From: Paenibacillus nasutitermitis
Lineage (GTDB): Bacteria > Bacillota > Bacilli > Paenibacillales > Paenibacillaceae
Length of the DNA: 64,000 nucleotides
Reading direction: 5' to 3'
Assembly (NCBI RefSeq): GCF_014641075.1
Contig: NZ_BMHP01000006.1
Coordinates: 186,001-250,000, forward strand
Below, piece by piece: positions 33,410-40,867 of this stretch; position 1 is the stretch's first letter, and each line of letters opens with the position of its first letter. Position numbers and translations under genes: made by a program. The notes beneath the pieces were generated by a model. It did no database searches. It was not told the DNA's origin and saw nothing but the letters and a program-made list of their open reading frames with translations.

Positions 33410-34230
33410 GCGGACCGCATATGAGGAACCCTTTCTATCGGATTGCTTTGACTCTGGTCGTACTGCTCGGCATGCTGCTTCTGGCAGCATGCGGCAGCGG
33501 GAGTGAAGAGCCGGCGGAGAACCATAACCGCCATAATGCCGTCCAAGAGGCGGCCGCACCGGAAACGGAAACCGCAGCAGGCAACAATGACGACTCTGCC
33601 GCAGCCGCCGACAACGGTGCCCGAAGCGGCAACGAAAAAGCCAACGACAATAGAAGCAACAACGGAAATGACAGCAAAACCAAGGAGGGGGCTCCTGAAA
33701 GCGAACCTTCAGCCGCCTGGCACGATGGAGGGGATGATAACCCCAAATCCCCCGCCCACCCGGCTTCAAAGCCAGGGACAGCGAATGGCAGCGGGGACAA
33801 TACCTCTCCAGACTCAAAACCGGGAACGTCAAAAGGCAGCGAACCAGCTAAACAGGTGGACTCCTCCCCTGGGAAGAAGCCCGGGGACCAAAAGGAAGAT
33901 AAGCCTTCTGCCCCGGCGCCTGCAGCGGACAATAAAGACAACAACAAACCGGCAAGCAAGGACCAAACCGGCAAGGTATATGTGGTGGAAATTGTGGACT
34001 TCGCGTACTCGCCAAGCAAGCTTGCGATCAAGGCCGGAGACATCGTGAAATTCATCAATAAAGATGAGGTCCGCCACAGCGCGACGGCCGATGACGACTC
34101 CTTTGATACCGACCTGTTGGGTCAGGATGAAGCCAAGCCGGTCACATTTTCCAAGGCAGGCGAATTTTCCTATTATTGCTCGCCGCATCCGGCCATGAAG
34201 GGTACAATTATCGTAACAGCCGACAAGTAG
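33406..34230 (+). CDS. Cupredoxin lipoprotein with long disordered linker
   Basis: The 274-residue protein has a lipoprotein signal with lipobox LLAAC, a ~155-residue low-complexity linker rich in Asn, Asp, Ser, Pro, Ala and Lys, and a C-terminal cupredoxin. Copper ligands are H in EVRHSATA, C and H in YYCSPHP, and M in AMKG. The linker would let a membrane-anchored copper domain reach through the cell wall. The start at 33406 overlaps the upstream stop (ATGA); the ATG at 33421 is an alternative that begins directly before the basic signal-peptide end. It is cotranscribed with the repeat/cupredoxin protein. Confidence 0.82.
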   Translation: MSGPHMRNPFYRIALTLVVLLGMLLLAACGSGSEEPAENHNRHNAVQEAAAPETETAAGNNDDSAAAADNGARSGNEKANDNRSNNGNDSKTKEGAPESEPSAAWHDGGDDNPKSPAHPASKPGTANGSGDNTSPDSKPGTSKGSEPAKQVDSSPGKKPGDQKEDKPSAPAPAADNKDNNKPASKDQTGKVYVVEIVDFAYSPSKLAIKAGDIVKFINKDEVRHSATADDDSFDTDLLGQDEAKPVTFSKAGEFSYYCSPHPAMKGTIIVTADK

Positions 34231-34252
34231 GAGCTCTCCTGGAGCCTGCTCA

Positions 34253-34277
34253 AGAGGAACCGGCTGCGCCGTCCTCT
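34253..34277 (+). terminator. Stem-loop between cupredoxin and sigma-factor genes
   Basis: AGAGGA (34253-34258) and CGGC (34261-34264) pair with GCCG (34268-34271) and TCCTCT (34272-34277), leaving a 2-base bulge. There is no T-run directly after, so it may attenuate or protect RNA ends without full termination. Confidence 0.35.
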
Positions 34278-34304
34278 GACGGCAAAGTCAGTTTCTTCCC
34301 TTAG

Positions 34305-34350
34305 ACCTTATAGAAATTTATAAGCGTGAAACTTATACATTCTATAAGGT
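34305..34350. promoter_or_regulatory. Nested inverted repeats upstream of the ECF sigma gene
   Basis: ACCTTATAGAA (34305-34315) and TTCTATAAGGT (34340-34350) are a perfect 11-bp inverted repeat. Inside it TATAAG (34319-34324) and CTTATA (34332-34337) form a second one. The result is four TATAAG-type half-sites in 46 bases, all just before the sigma gene's leader. A repressor-binding array and an RNA stem-loop controlling the leader are both possible. Confidence 0.6.
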
Positions 34351-34379
34351 TAAAGAAAATAGTCCGGAGGGCATCCGTT

Positions 34380-34952
34380 ATGCAGAATCTTTCCGATTAC
34401 GAACTGATGCTGCTGATTAAACACAAACGGCATTCGGCGCTTTCTATCCTTTACGACCGCTATTCCGCCTTAATTTATTCCTTCGCCTGGAAAGCCCTCA
34501 GGGATGAGCAGGCCGCCCGGGAGATCGTCCAATCCGTATTTATCCGGCTATGGACCACCGAATCGGAATATGATCAGAACAAAGGCCGTTTTACCAGCTG
34601 GCTGCTGACGATCACCCGCAACATCACAACGGACTGGCAGCGCCGGAAGCGCCGGGAGGATGCGGGGGTGGCCTCTGTTTTCCCCGGGCGGCTGGAACAG
34701 CTCCCGGACACGTATTCGGCTTCGCCGGAGGACCGGGCGGAACGGGAGTCACTTAAGGAACAAATACGCGATGCCTATTGTCATTTGTCCAAGCAGCAGA
34801 TTATGCTCCTTGAGCACTTTTATTGGCAGGGCTACAGCTTAACCGAGCTGGCTCTTCTCTACAATCAGCCGCTCGGCACGGTCAAAAACCGTCTTCACCA
34901 GGCTTTAAAAATATTACGCAGACATCTGCTTGAGAGTGGGGAGGGAATATGA
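34380..34952 (+). CDS. ECF-type RNA polymerase sigma factor
   Basis: The 190-residue protein has sigma region 2 (LSILYDRYSALIYSFAWKAL, QSVFIRLW, FTSWLLTITRNITTDWQRRKR) and region 4 (LSKQQIMLLEHFYWQGYSL then GTVKNRLHQALKILRR). Region 3 is absent, as in group IV factors. Its overall look is close to the SigK/anti-SigK (RskA) group. CGGAGGG lies 8 bases before the ATG at 34380, preferred over 34326. The stop overlaps the start of the anti-sigma gene by ATGA. It follows two cupredoxin genes and probably responds to envelope, copper or redox stress. Confidence 0.92.
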   Translation: MQNLSDYELMLLIKHKRHSALSILYDRYSALIYSFAWKALRDEQAAREIVQSVFIRLWTTESEYDQNKGRFTSWLLTITRNITTDWQRRKRREDAGVASVFPGRLEQLPDTYSASPEDRAERESLKEQIRDAYCHLSKQQIMLLEHFYWQGYSLTELALLYNQPLGTVKNRLHQALKILRRHLLESGEGI

Positions 34953-35701
34953 TGCGAGATGAGCGACCGCAGCCTCAATGCGACTTGTGCCTGGACTATA
35001 TCTCCGGCCTGCTCTCCGGGGAGGAGCAATTGGCCTTCGAGCGTCATCTCACCCACTGCGAAGCGTGTCAGATGGAAATCAACGAACTTCGATTTGTATG
35101 GGAGGCGCTTCCCGCCGACATGGAGCATATGGAACCACCCGAAGATTTAAAGCAGCAGGTGATGGATGCCGCAAGAGCGGCGGAGATGAAGGGGATGCGG
35201 TCAATTGCGGGAAGAAGGTTAAGAAGCAAACAGACCTTCTATGCTCTCGCGGCCGGGGCGCTGGCTGTCCTCTTCCTCCTCGGCACCATCTGGAATGTGC
35301 AGCTGTACCGGGACAGAACCGAATCGATAACCACCATCGAGCAGGCTCTGACAGTGCCTGCCGCCCAGATCAGGCAGCTGATCCCTCTGCAGCCGCAAAC
35401 CGCAGACGCAGCCCAAGCTTATGGAGTTGCCTGTATCGTAGATAACGGGAAGGACAAACAGTTTGTTGTTTATGTATTCGGGGCACCGCAAACCGGCAGC
35501 GAACAAGCTTATCAGGTGTGGCTGGTCAAGGATGGCAAGCGCAGCAGCGCAGGCACATTCCGTGTCGCCGACAAGGGAATCGGCTTGCTCTCCATGCCCA
35601 TCGCCGCAGACACGCTTGTCTTTGATGCAATCGGCATCACGCTTGAGCCGGACGACCGTGGCGACCAGCCGCGCGGCATCAAAATATTCGGTTCAGCATA
35701 A
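34949..35701 (+). CDS. Zinc-finger anti-sigma factor with RskA-type extracytoplasmic domain
   Basis: The 250-residue protein has an N-terminal zinc-binding anti-sigma domain (CDLCLDYISGLLSGEE, then HLTHCEACQ), a single TM at about 96-117 (YALAAGALAVLFLLGTIW), and an outside domain of the RskA kind (YQVWLVKDGKRSSAGTF). It should hold the sigma factor inactive at the membrane until regulated proteolysis. It is translationally coupled to the sigma gene and is the last gene of the module; a terminator follows at 35736. Confidence 0.9.
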   Translation: MMRDERPQPQCDLCLDYISGLLSGEEQLAFERHLTHCEACQMEINELRFVWEALPADMEHMEPPEDLKQQVMDAARAAEMKGMRSIAGRRLRSKQTFYALAAGALAVLFLLGTIWNVQLYRDRTESITTIEQALTVPAAQIRQLIPLQPQTADAAQAYGVACIVDNGKDKQFVVYVFGAPQTGSEQAYQVWLVKDGKRSSAGTFRVADKGIGLLSMPIAADTLVFDAIGITLEPDDRGDQPRGIKIFGSA

Positions 35702-35735
35702 CCCCTTTCCATCGGGATGATCTCCCGGCAGACAG

Positions 35736-35767
35736 AGGAGGACATCCCTTTATGCGGATGTCCTCCT
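35736..35767. terminator. Intrinsic terminator between convergent genes
   Basis: AGGAGGACATCC (35736-35747) pairs perfectly with GGATGTCCTCCT (35756-35767), followed by TTATT. It ends the cupredoxin/sigma/anti-sigma unit. Confidence 0.88.
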
Positions 35768-35808
35768 TTATTGATTCCAGCTTTATGGCGGTTCAGCCCG
35801 CTTCTTAT

Positions 35809-38097
35809 TCAGAGCAGCCGCTCAACCTGTTCCTTAGTAAGCGGTCTATAGAAATAATACCCTTGTATCCAATCGCAGCCGTTCGCTTGCAGAAACTCAA
35901 ACTGCTCCTTCGTCTCCACGCCTTCCGCGATCACCTTGAGATTTAAACTTCCCGCCATAGCCAGAATCGCTTTGACGATAGCGGCCTGACTCGAACTGTT
36001 GAATATTCCGCCTATAAAGGACTGTGCAATTTTCAGAGAGTCCACCTGGAACCGGTGCAAATAGCTCAGCGATGAATATCCGGTACCAAAATCATCCATG
36101 GAAATCTGCACGCCGATCTCCTTGAGAGCGGTCAGCATGGCAACAGTCCGCTCCTCCTCCTGAATGGAGATGCCCTCCGTAATTTCCAAGACCAGACATT
36201 CAGGGGAAAGCTTCGTCTCCTCCAGAATGGCGGATACCCGATGGACAAAATCAGGCTCTTGAAACTGCCGGGGCGATACATTGACAGACATCTGAAAATC
36301 GGCTTTCCCGCCGCACTGCCAGCTAACCGCCTGGCAGCAGGCGGTCCGTATCACCCACTCCCCTATGGGAACAATCAAACCGGTCTCTTCAGCCAGCGGG
36401 ATAAATTCTCCGGGGGAGACCAGCTCGCCTTCCCCTGTACGCCAGCGGATCAGCGCCTCAACCCCAACCAGCTTCCCATCGCAAGAACGGATCTGCGGCT
36501 GATAATAAAGCTGGAATTCTTCCTGTTCCAGCGCATGGCGGAGCGCCAGCTCCACAGCTAATTTGCGGGTGACCGCATCCACCATTTCTTCGGAGTAGAA
36601 GGTTCTTCTGTTGCCTCCAAGCGCCTTCGCCTTGTCCAGCGCCATATCCGCTTTTTTCATCAACTCCAGCGGCGTCCGGCCATCCTTGGGATAGACGGCA
36701 ACACCGATGCTTACCGCCGTCCGGATTTCCCCCTTTTCCATTTGAAACGGAATATTAAACGCGGCAATCAACTGCTTTGCGCGTTCCGACACTTCCTCCT
36801 GGGAGGCCGCATCCGTAAAAAGTATTATAAATTCATCTCCTCCCTGTCTGGCGATTGTCATACGGTCATCTTTCAATTGGACTAAACGGGCGGCGATTAA
36901 CTGAATGAACTGATCCCCCACCTCATGTCCGTAACTGTCGTTAATGTATTTGAAGCGGTCCAAATCGAGAAACATCACCGAGAGCAGCCGCTTCTGCTGC
37001 CCGTTTTTCTCCAGGCTCTTAAGCCCTTTGGCTACCTGCTCCGCGAAGAAGCGCCGATTCGGAAGTCCCGACAGATCATCATGATTGGCCAGAAACTCCG
37101 CCCGCGCAAGCGTAGTTTTCAGCCGTTCCATTAACGCCCGGTTCTCCAGCAGGACCATGATCTGGCGGATTATAATCAGGAGGATGATTACTCCCCCGCC
37201 AATAATAATGCTGTCCTTCGGCTGGATCCTGATCAACTCCACTAGCAGAAGCACAGTCAGACACGCGTAAGGGAAAATAAACCGAATATAATAGCAGCGC
37301 CTTTGGTCTCTCCCAGTTTCCTGTTGTACGGCCGGCGATGGCTCCAGGGCGTAGAGGCCTGCTGATGCCATTATTAATAACGCCGCTCCCATAAATAAAT
37401 CATATATCCCGCCAAACTGATACGTATCATGGATATACATAAGCAGGTAGCCGCTATTTCCCAGGGTCAGGAATACCGCACTAAGTTCCAGCAGCCTCAT
37501 CGCCCGTCTTGGCAGAAGCTCCCTGTAAGCAAAAGACAGAATCAACAATATACACAAGAAAACCAGACAAGATAATTGGTACACAGCCATCAGCACAAAG
37601 CCCGCGAGGGAATCCTCCAGTTGAAATTGCTGCACGACAGCACGGAAGATCAGTTCCCAGGCCACCACCGTCAGAATGACCAGCCAGGTAAGAGAATCAA
37701 ATACAAACCGCATGCCCCGATAGACATTTCTGTTCTTGCTCATGAGATAACATATGGCAAAAATAAATAAAACGCCCTGGGCAACCCACAGCAGGTCCGC
37801 CGCACCGGGAATCGGCGGGTCGATCTGCTTCACCATATAGTAGTAGCACCATATAAGCTGGGCAGCCATATAACAACAACATCCCCAGGACATGAAACGC
37901 CAGAACAACTGAACGTTTCTGATCTGCCGCCGCCTGGCAGCCGACCACAATAGAAGCCACGCTGCTCCGGCAGGAAAGACGTGTATGAACGCCAGCCATC
38001 CAGGATAATCGGCAAGCAGGAGGGTCATCAGCCCTTGAAGCATAAAAAAAACGATAAGTACGATCAACCATTTCCTTCTATTGGCGTGCAAATCCAT
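35809..38097 (-). CDS. Membrane GGDEF/EAL c-di-GMP signalling protein
   Basis: The 762-residue protein has eight to ten TM helices in the first ~310 residues, then a GGDEF domain (HDDLSGLPNRRFF, FKYINDSYGHEVGD, RQGGDEFIIL) and an EAL domain (GVEALIRW, SMDDFGTGYSSLSYL, AEGVET). Both active-site motifs are present, so synthesis and breakdown of c-di-GMP are both possible. In the EAL domain the usual LKID reads LKIA, so the aspartate after the catalytic lysine is lost. The ATG at 38097 follows GGAGAATAGGAG and is preferred over 38130. A c-di-GMP-I riboswitch precedes the gene. Confidence 0.92.
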   Translation of the reverse strand: MDLHANRRKWLIVLIVFFMLQGLMTLLLADYPGWLAFIHVFPAGAAWLLLWSAARRRQIRNVQLFWRFMSWGCCCYMAAQLIWCYYYMVKQIDPPIPGAADLLWVAQGVLFIFAICYLMSKNRNVYRGMRFVFDSLTWLVILTVVAWELIFRAVVQQFQLEDSLAGFVLMAVYQLSCLVFLCILLILSFAYRELLPRRAMRLLELSAVFLTLGNSGYLLMYIHDTYQFGGIYDLFMGAALLIMASAGLYALEPSPAVQQETGRDQRRCYYIRFIFPYACLTVLLLVELIRIQPKDSIIIGGGVIILLIIIRQIMVLLENRALMERLKTTLARAEFLANHDDLSGLPNRRFFAEQVAKGLKSLEKNGQQKRLLSVMFLDLDRFKYINDSYGHEVGDQFIQLIAARLVQLKDDRMTIARQGGDEFIILFTDAASQEEVSERAKQLIAAFNIPFQMEKGEIRTAVSIGVAVYPKDGRTPLELMKKADMALDKAKALGGNRRTFYSEEMVDAVTRKLAVELALRHALEQEEFQLYYQPQIRSCDGKLVGVEALIRWRTGEGELVSPGEFIPLAEETGLIVPIGEWVIRTACCQAVSWQCGGKADFQMSVNVSPRQFQEPDFVHRVSAILEETKLSPECLVLEITEGISIQEEERTVAMLTALKEIGVQISMDDFGTGYSSLSYLHRFQVDSLKIAQSFIGGIFNSSSQAAIVKAILAMAGSLNLKVIAEGVETKEQFEFLQANGCDWIQGYYFYRPLTKEQVERLL

Positions 38098-38167
38098 TCT
38101 CCTATTCTCCTTTACTTGTGTATAGATCACGGGGGACGGTCGACGGAGGGTTAGGATCTAAAACAGA

Positions 38168-38206
38168 CAAAAAAAAAGAACGATCCGCCAAGATGCAGAT
38201 CATTCT
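38168..38206 (-). terminator. Riboswitch expression-platform terminator
   Basis: On the minus strand AGAATGATC (38206-38198) pairs with GATCGTTCT (38185-38177, one G-U pair) and is followed by nine T. It lies between the c-di-GMP aptamer and the GGDEF/EAL gene it would control. Confidence 0.88.
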
Positions 38207-38211
38207 CCACA

Positions 38212-38292
38212 ACGGCGGTCTGGCAGCCATTGCGATAACGCTTTAGGCCCATGACTTTGCGTCCTTATTTTTCAATAAGTTTGCCTTTTACA
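38212..38292 (-). ncRNA. Cyclic-di-GMP-I (GEMM-I) riboswitch aptamer
   Basis: Reading the minus strand: GGCAAAC, then stem TTATT-GAAA-AATAA with the GAAA tetraloop, then the invariant GGACGCAAAG, then TCATGGGCCTAAAGC, a second stem loop, and ATGGCTGCC followed by AGACCGCC. This matches the GEMM-I layout (P1, tetraloop P2, GGACGCAAAG linker, tetraloop-receptor P3) nearly base for base. A terminator follows after about 6 bases. CCGCC at the aptamer's 3' edge can pair with GGCGG in the terminator loop and arm, so ligand binding probably favours termination, giving negative feedback on the c-di-GMP enzyme. Confidence 0.92.
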
Positions 38293-38403
38293 ATAGGATA
38301 AGTATGTAGGTTGGTCCTGGTTCAGATAGGGCTAACAGACTATCAAATAAGTATATATTACCATTATAGACGGGCATAAATACTCTGTCTATATAATATT
38401 AAC

Positions 38404-38419
38404 TCTCCTATATAGGAGA
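38404..38419. repeat. 16-bp perfect palindrome at the helicase gene stop
   Basis: TCTCCTATATAGGAGA spans the last codons and stop of the nuclease-helicase gene (minus strand). It lacks a T-run. It may be a protein-binding site near the promoter of the riboswitch transcript, or chance. Confidence 0.3.
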
Positions 38420-40735
38420 ATGGTCATCCTCTGACTTCCATTCGGGCGGCAGCAGGCGCTGATAGCGCGGCTCGAAATAACGGTCATCAATCAGCATCAG
38501 CGTACCCCTGTCCTGTTCGGAGCGGATCAGCCGTCCTCCCGCTTGCAGAACTTTGTTTATTCCCGGGAAGACATAAGCATAGGCGAAGCCGTCCTTGCCT
38601 TGCATGTCGAAATAACCTTTGATAATATCGCGCTCCAGCCCGATCTGCGGCAGTCCCACTCCCACCACCACAACGGCAGTCAAACGGTCCCCTACCAGGT
38701 CTATTCCTTCAGAGAAGATGCCGCCCATGACAGCAAAAGCAACAAGCGGCTCCGGACTTTCCGCCTCGAAGGCCTTCAGGAAAGCCTCGCGTTCCTCCTC
38801 CGCCATCCCTGCCGTCTGGATCATGGTTCTCCATTGAAATTGCGCCGTGAACAGCTCATAGATATCGTTCATATAGGCGTAGGAAGGGAAGAAAACGAGG
38901 CTGTTGCCCGGATTGCCAGCCACAAGCTTGCCGATCAGAGCGGCGATCGGTTCCCGGGTCTGACCGCGGTCCCGGTACCGGGTCGAAAGCGGCTCGATAT
39001 AAACCTCCAGCTGCTCGCTTGCGAAAGGGGAAGGCACAACGACGGAATAATCGTCTTGTGGATCGCCGCCGAGCATGTCCATAAAATAACGGAGCGGTGA
39101 AAGCGTGGCGGAGAACAAAATTTGCGCCCGGTAGCCCTTCCCGGCCTGCTTGAGCAAATGGGAAGGATCCAGGCAGAACATCTTGATATGCACCTCATTA
39201 CGCAGATTCTCCACGTAGGTCACATACCGCTGGTCGTACAGGGCTCCGATCCGGATAAAGCTCTGGGCTGCATAATACAGATCCAGCAGCAGCTTTGCAT
39301 CGCGCCCCCCGGTTGACAACAATTCTCCCTGGGCCTGCTCCGCAAAATCCTCCAGCAGCTCAAGCAGTCCTTCAGGCCGCTGTGCCTCAACCTGTACCCC
39401 GCTGCCCTCCACCTGCTTGCGGAGCGCGATAAAATAGTCATTCACCGCTTTGGCTGCACGTTGAAGCCCGGCATTTCGTCCTTTATATTCCCGCCGGACA
39501 GCCAAAAAATCCGACTTGTTCAATTCGCCCGAATACATCTCCCGCGCCCGGTCCACCAGATTATGGGCCTCGTCGATAAGGAGAACGGTATGCTTCTTCT
39601 GCTCTTCCAACAGGCGCTTCAACTGGACCCGTGGATCGAATACATAATTATAATCGCAGATGATCGCATCTGCGGCGTAGGCGGCATCCAGCGAGAACTC
39701 AAACGGACACACCGTATGCTTGCGTGCGTAATGCTCGATCTGCTTGCGCGTCATCAGCGTTTCATTCCCGAGCATATCGAGCAGCGCTTCGTTAACGCGG
39801 TCATAATAACCGTCCGCATAAGGGCAATGCTCCCTGGAGCAGTTCATCTCCTCCTGGAAGCATACCTTGTCTTTGGCGGTCAGCGTCACGACATGCAGAT
39901 GCAGCCCGCTCGCAACCAGCATGCCATAAGCTTCTTCCGCGGCGGTTCGGGTGATCGTCTTCGCGGTCAAATAGATCATCCGCTGCAGCAGGCCCTCTCC
40001 GATCGCCTTCAAGGCGGGAAACAACGTGGACATGGTCTTGCCGATACCGGTCGGCGCTTTGGCAAACAGCTTCCGTCCGTCGGCAATGCTCTGATAGACC
40101 GAAGCCGCCAGCTTCCGCTGACCTTCCCTGTAGGAGGGAAAAGGAAATAAGAGTGACTTGAGACTGGCGTTCCGCCGCCGGTCATGCCCGGTCTTCTGCC
40201 AGGCAAATGGATAGTAGCCCCGGACCAGCTCAAGCATGAACGCTTCCAGCTCCCGGAAAGTCAATTCCGCCGCAAACCGCTTCTGCTCCTCCGATGCCAC
40301 CTGCACGTATGTGAGCTGTACGCGGATGCTGGCCAGCTCCCGCTCCTTCGCTACCATATACGCATAGCATTTGGCCTGCGCCCAATGCACGGGATAGGAA
40401 TGCTCGCCGATTGCGGCCAGATCCCCCGCTGTCGATTTGATTTCGTCAATAGTCAAACGAGCGGCATCCGGCGCCTTTCCGGAGCCGCTGTCCCCGCCTT
40501 CCGCCAGCAGGCCGTCGCATCTTCCTTCAATGACAAAAAGGAGATCGTCATATACGATCTCCGTCTTTAGATAAACTTCCCTCAGGTCCAGCTCCCCATA
40601 ATGCTTCTGGATCTTCTGATGGGCTTTTGTCCCTTCCGTCAGCGATCCCGCCGTACGAAAACCGGACTCGATGCTTCCGCTGCGAAACACATATTCAACG
40701 AGTGATCGGACCGATAAACGAATCACATCCGGCAT
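38408..40735 (-). CDS. DinG/Rad3-like Fe-S helicase fused to a PD-(D/E)XK nuclease-like domain
   Basis: The 775-residue protein has an N-terminal domain of about 190 residues with the PD-(D/E)XK pattern (FVIEGRCDGLL, then LTIDEIKST). An XPD/DinG-type helicase follows: AKAPTGIGKTMS (Walker A), four cysteines in VCFQEEMNCSREHCPYADG and HTVCPFEF that should hold a 4Fe-4S cluster, LLIDEAHNL, ILFSATLSPL, and VLQAGGRLIRSEQDRG (motif VI). It probably unwinds 5' overhangs and may cut DNA in repair or recombination. Nuclease-helicase fusions of this kind are known but little studied. Confidence 0.85.
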   Translation of the reverse strand: MPDVIRLSVRSLVEYVFRSGSIESGFRTAGSLTEGTKAHQKIQKHYGELDLREVYLKTEIVYDDLLFVIEGRCDGLLAEGGDSGSGKAPDAARLTIDEIKSTAGDLAAIGEHSYPVHWAQAKCYAYMVAKERELASIRVQLTYVQVASEEQKRFAAELTFRELEAFMLELVRGYYPFAWQKTGHDRRRNASLKSLLFPFPSYREGQRKLAASVYQSIADGRKLFAKAPTGIGKTMSTLFPALKAIGEGLLQRMIYLTAKTITRTAAEEAYGMLVASGLHLHVVTLTAKDKVCFQEEMNCSREHCPYADGYYDRVNEALLDMLGNETLMTRKQIEHYARKHTVCPFEFSLDAAYAADAIICDYNYVFDPRVQLKRLLEEQKKHTVLLIDEAHNLVDRAREMYSGELNKSDFLAVRREYKGRNAGLQRAAKAVNDYFIALRKQVEGSGVQVEAQRPEGLLELLEDFAEQAQGELLSTGGRDAKLLLDLYYAAQSFIRIGALYDQRYVTYVENLRNEVHIKMFCLDPSHLLKQAGKGYRAQILFSATLSPLRYFMDMLGGDPQDDYSVVVPSPFASEQLEVYIEPLSTRYRDRGQTREPIAALIGKLVAGNPGNSLVFFPSYAYMNDIYELFTAQFQWRTMIQTAGMAEEEREAFLKAFEAESPEPLVAFAVMGGIFSEGIDLVGDRLTAVVVVGVGLPQIGLERDIIKGYFDMQGKDGFAYAYVFPGINKVLQAGGRLIRSEQDRGTLMLIDDRYFEPRYQRLLPPEWKSEDDHSPI

Positions 40736-40867
40736 AACACCCCTCCAAGCCGATCCAATAAGAACATTTGTTCTTTCATTCTACCATGGAGTCAGGCTCA
40801 TTGCTACTTCAGGGTTCTTCCTTCTTCGCGGACGCCTCTCGCTTGCCAGTAAGAGACAAGCCTGCGG

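Noticed and set aside
34327..34350. TGAAAC at 34327 as an ECF promoter of the sigma gene
   Set aside because: No CGT-type -10 stands 16-17 bases downstream; only the inverted repeats were kept as a feature.
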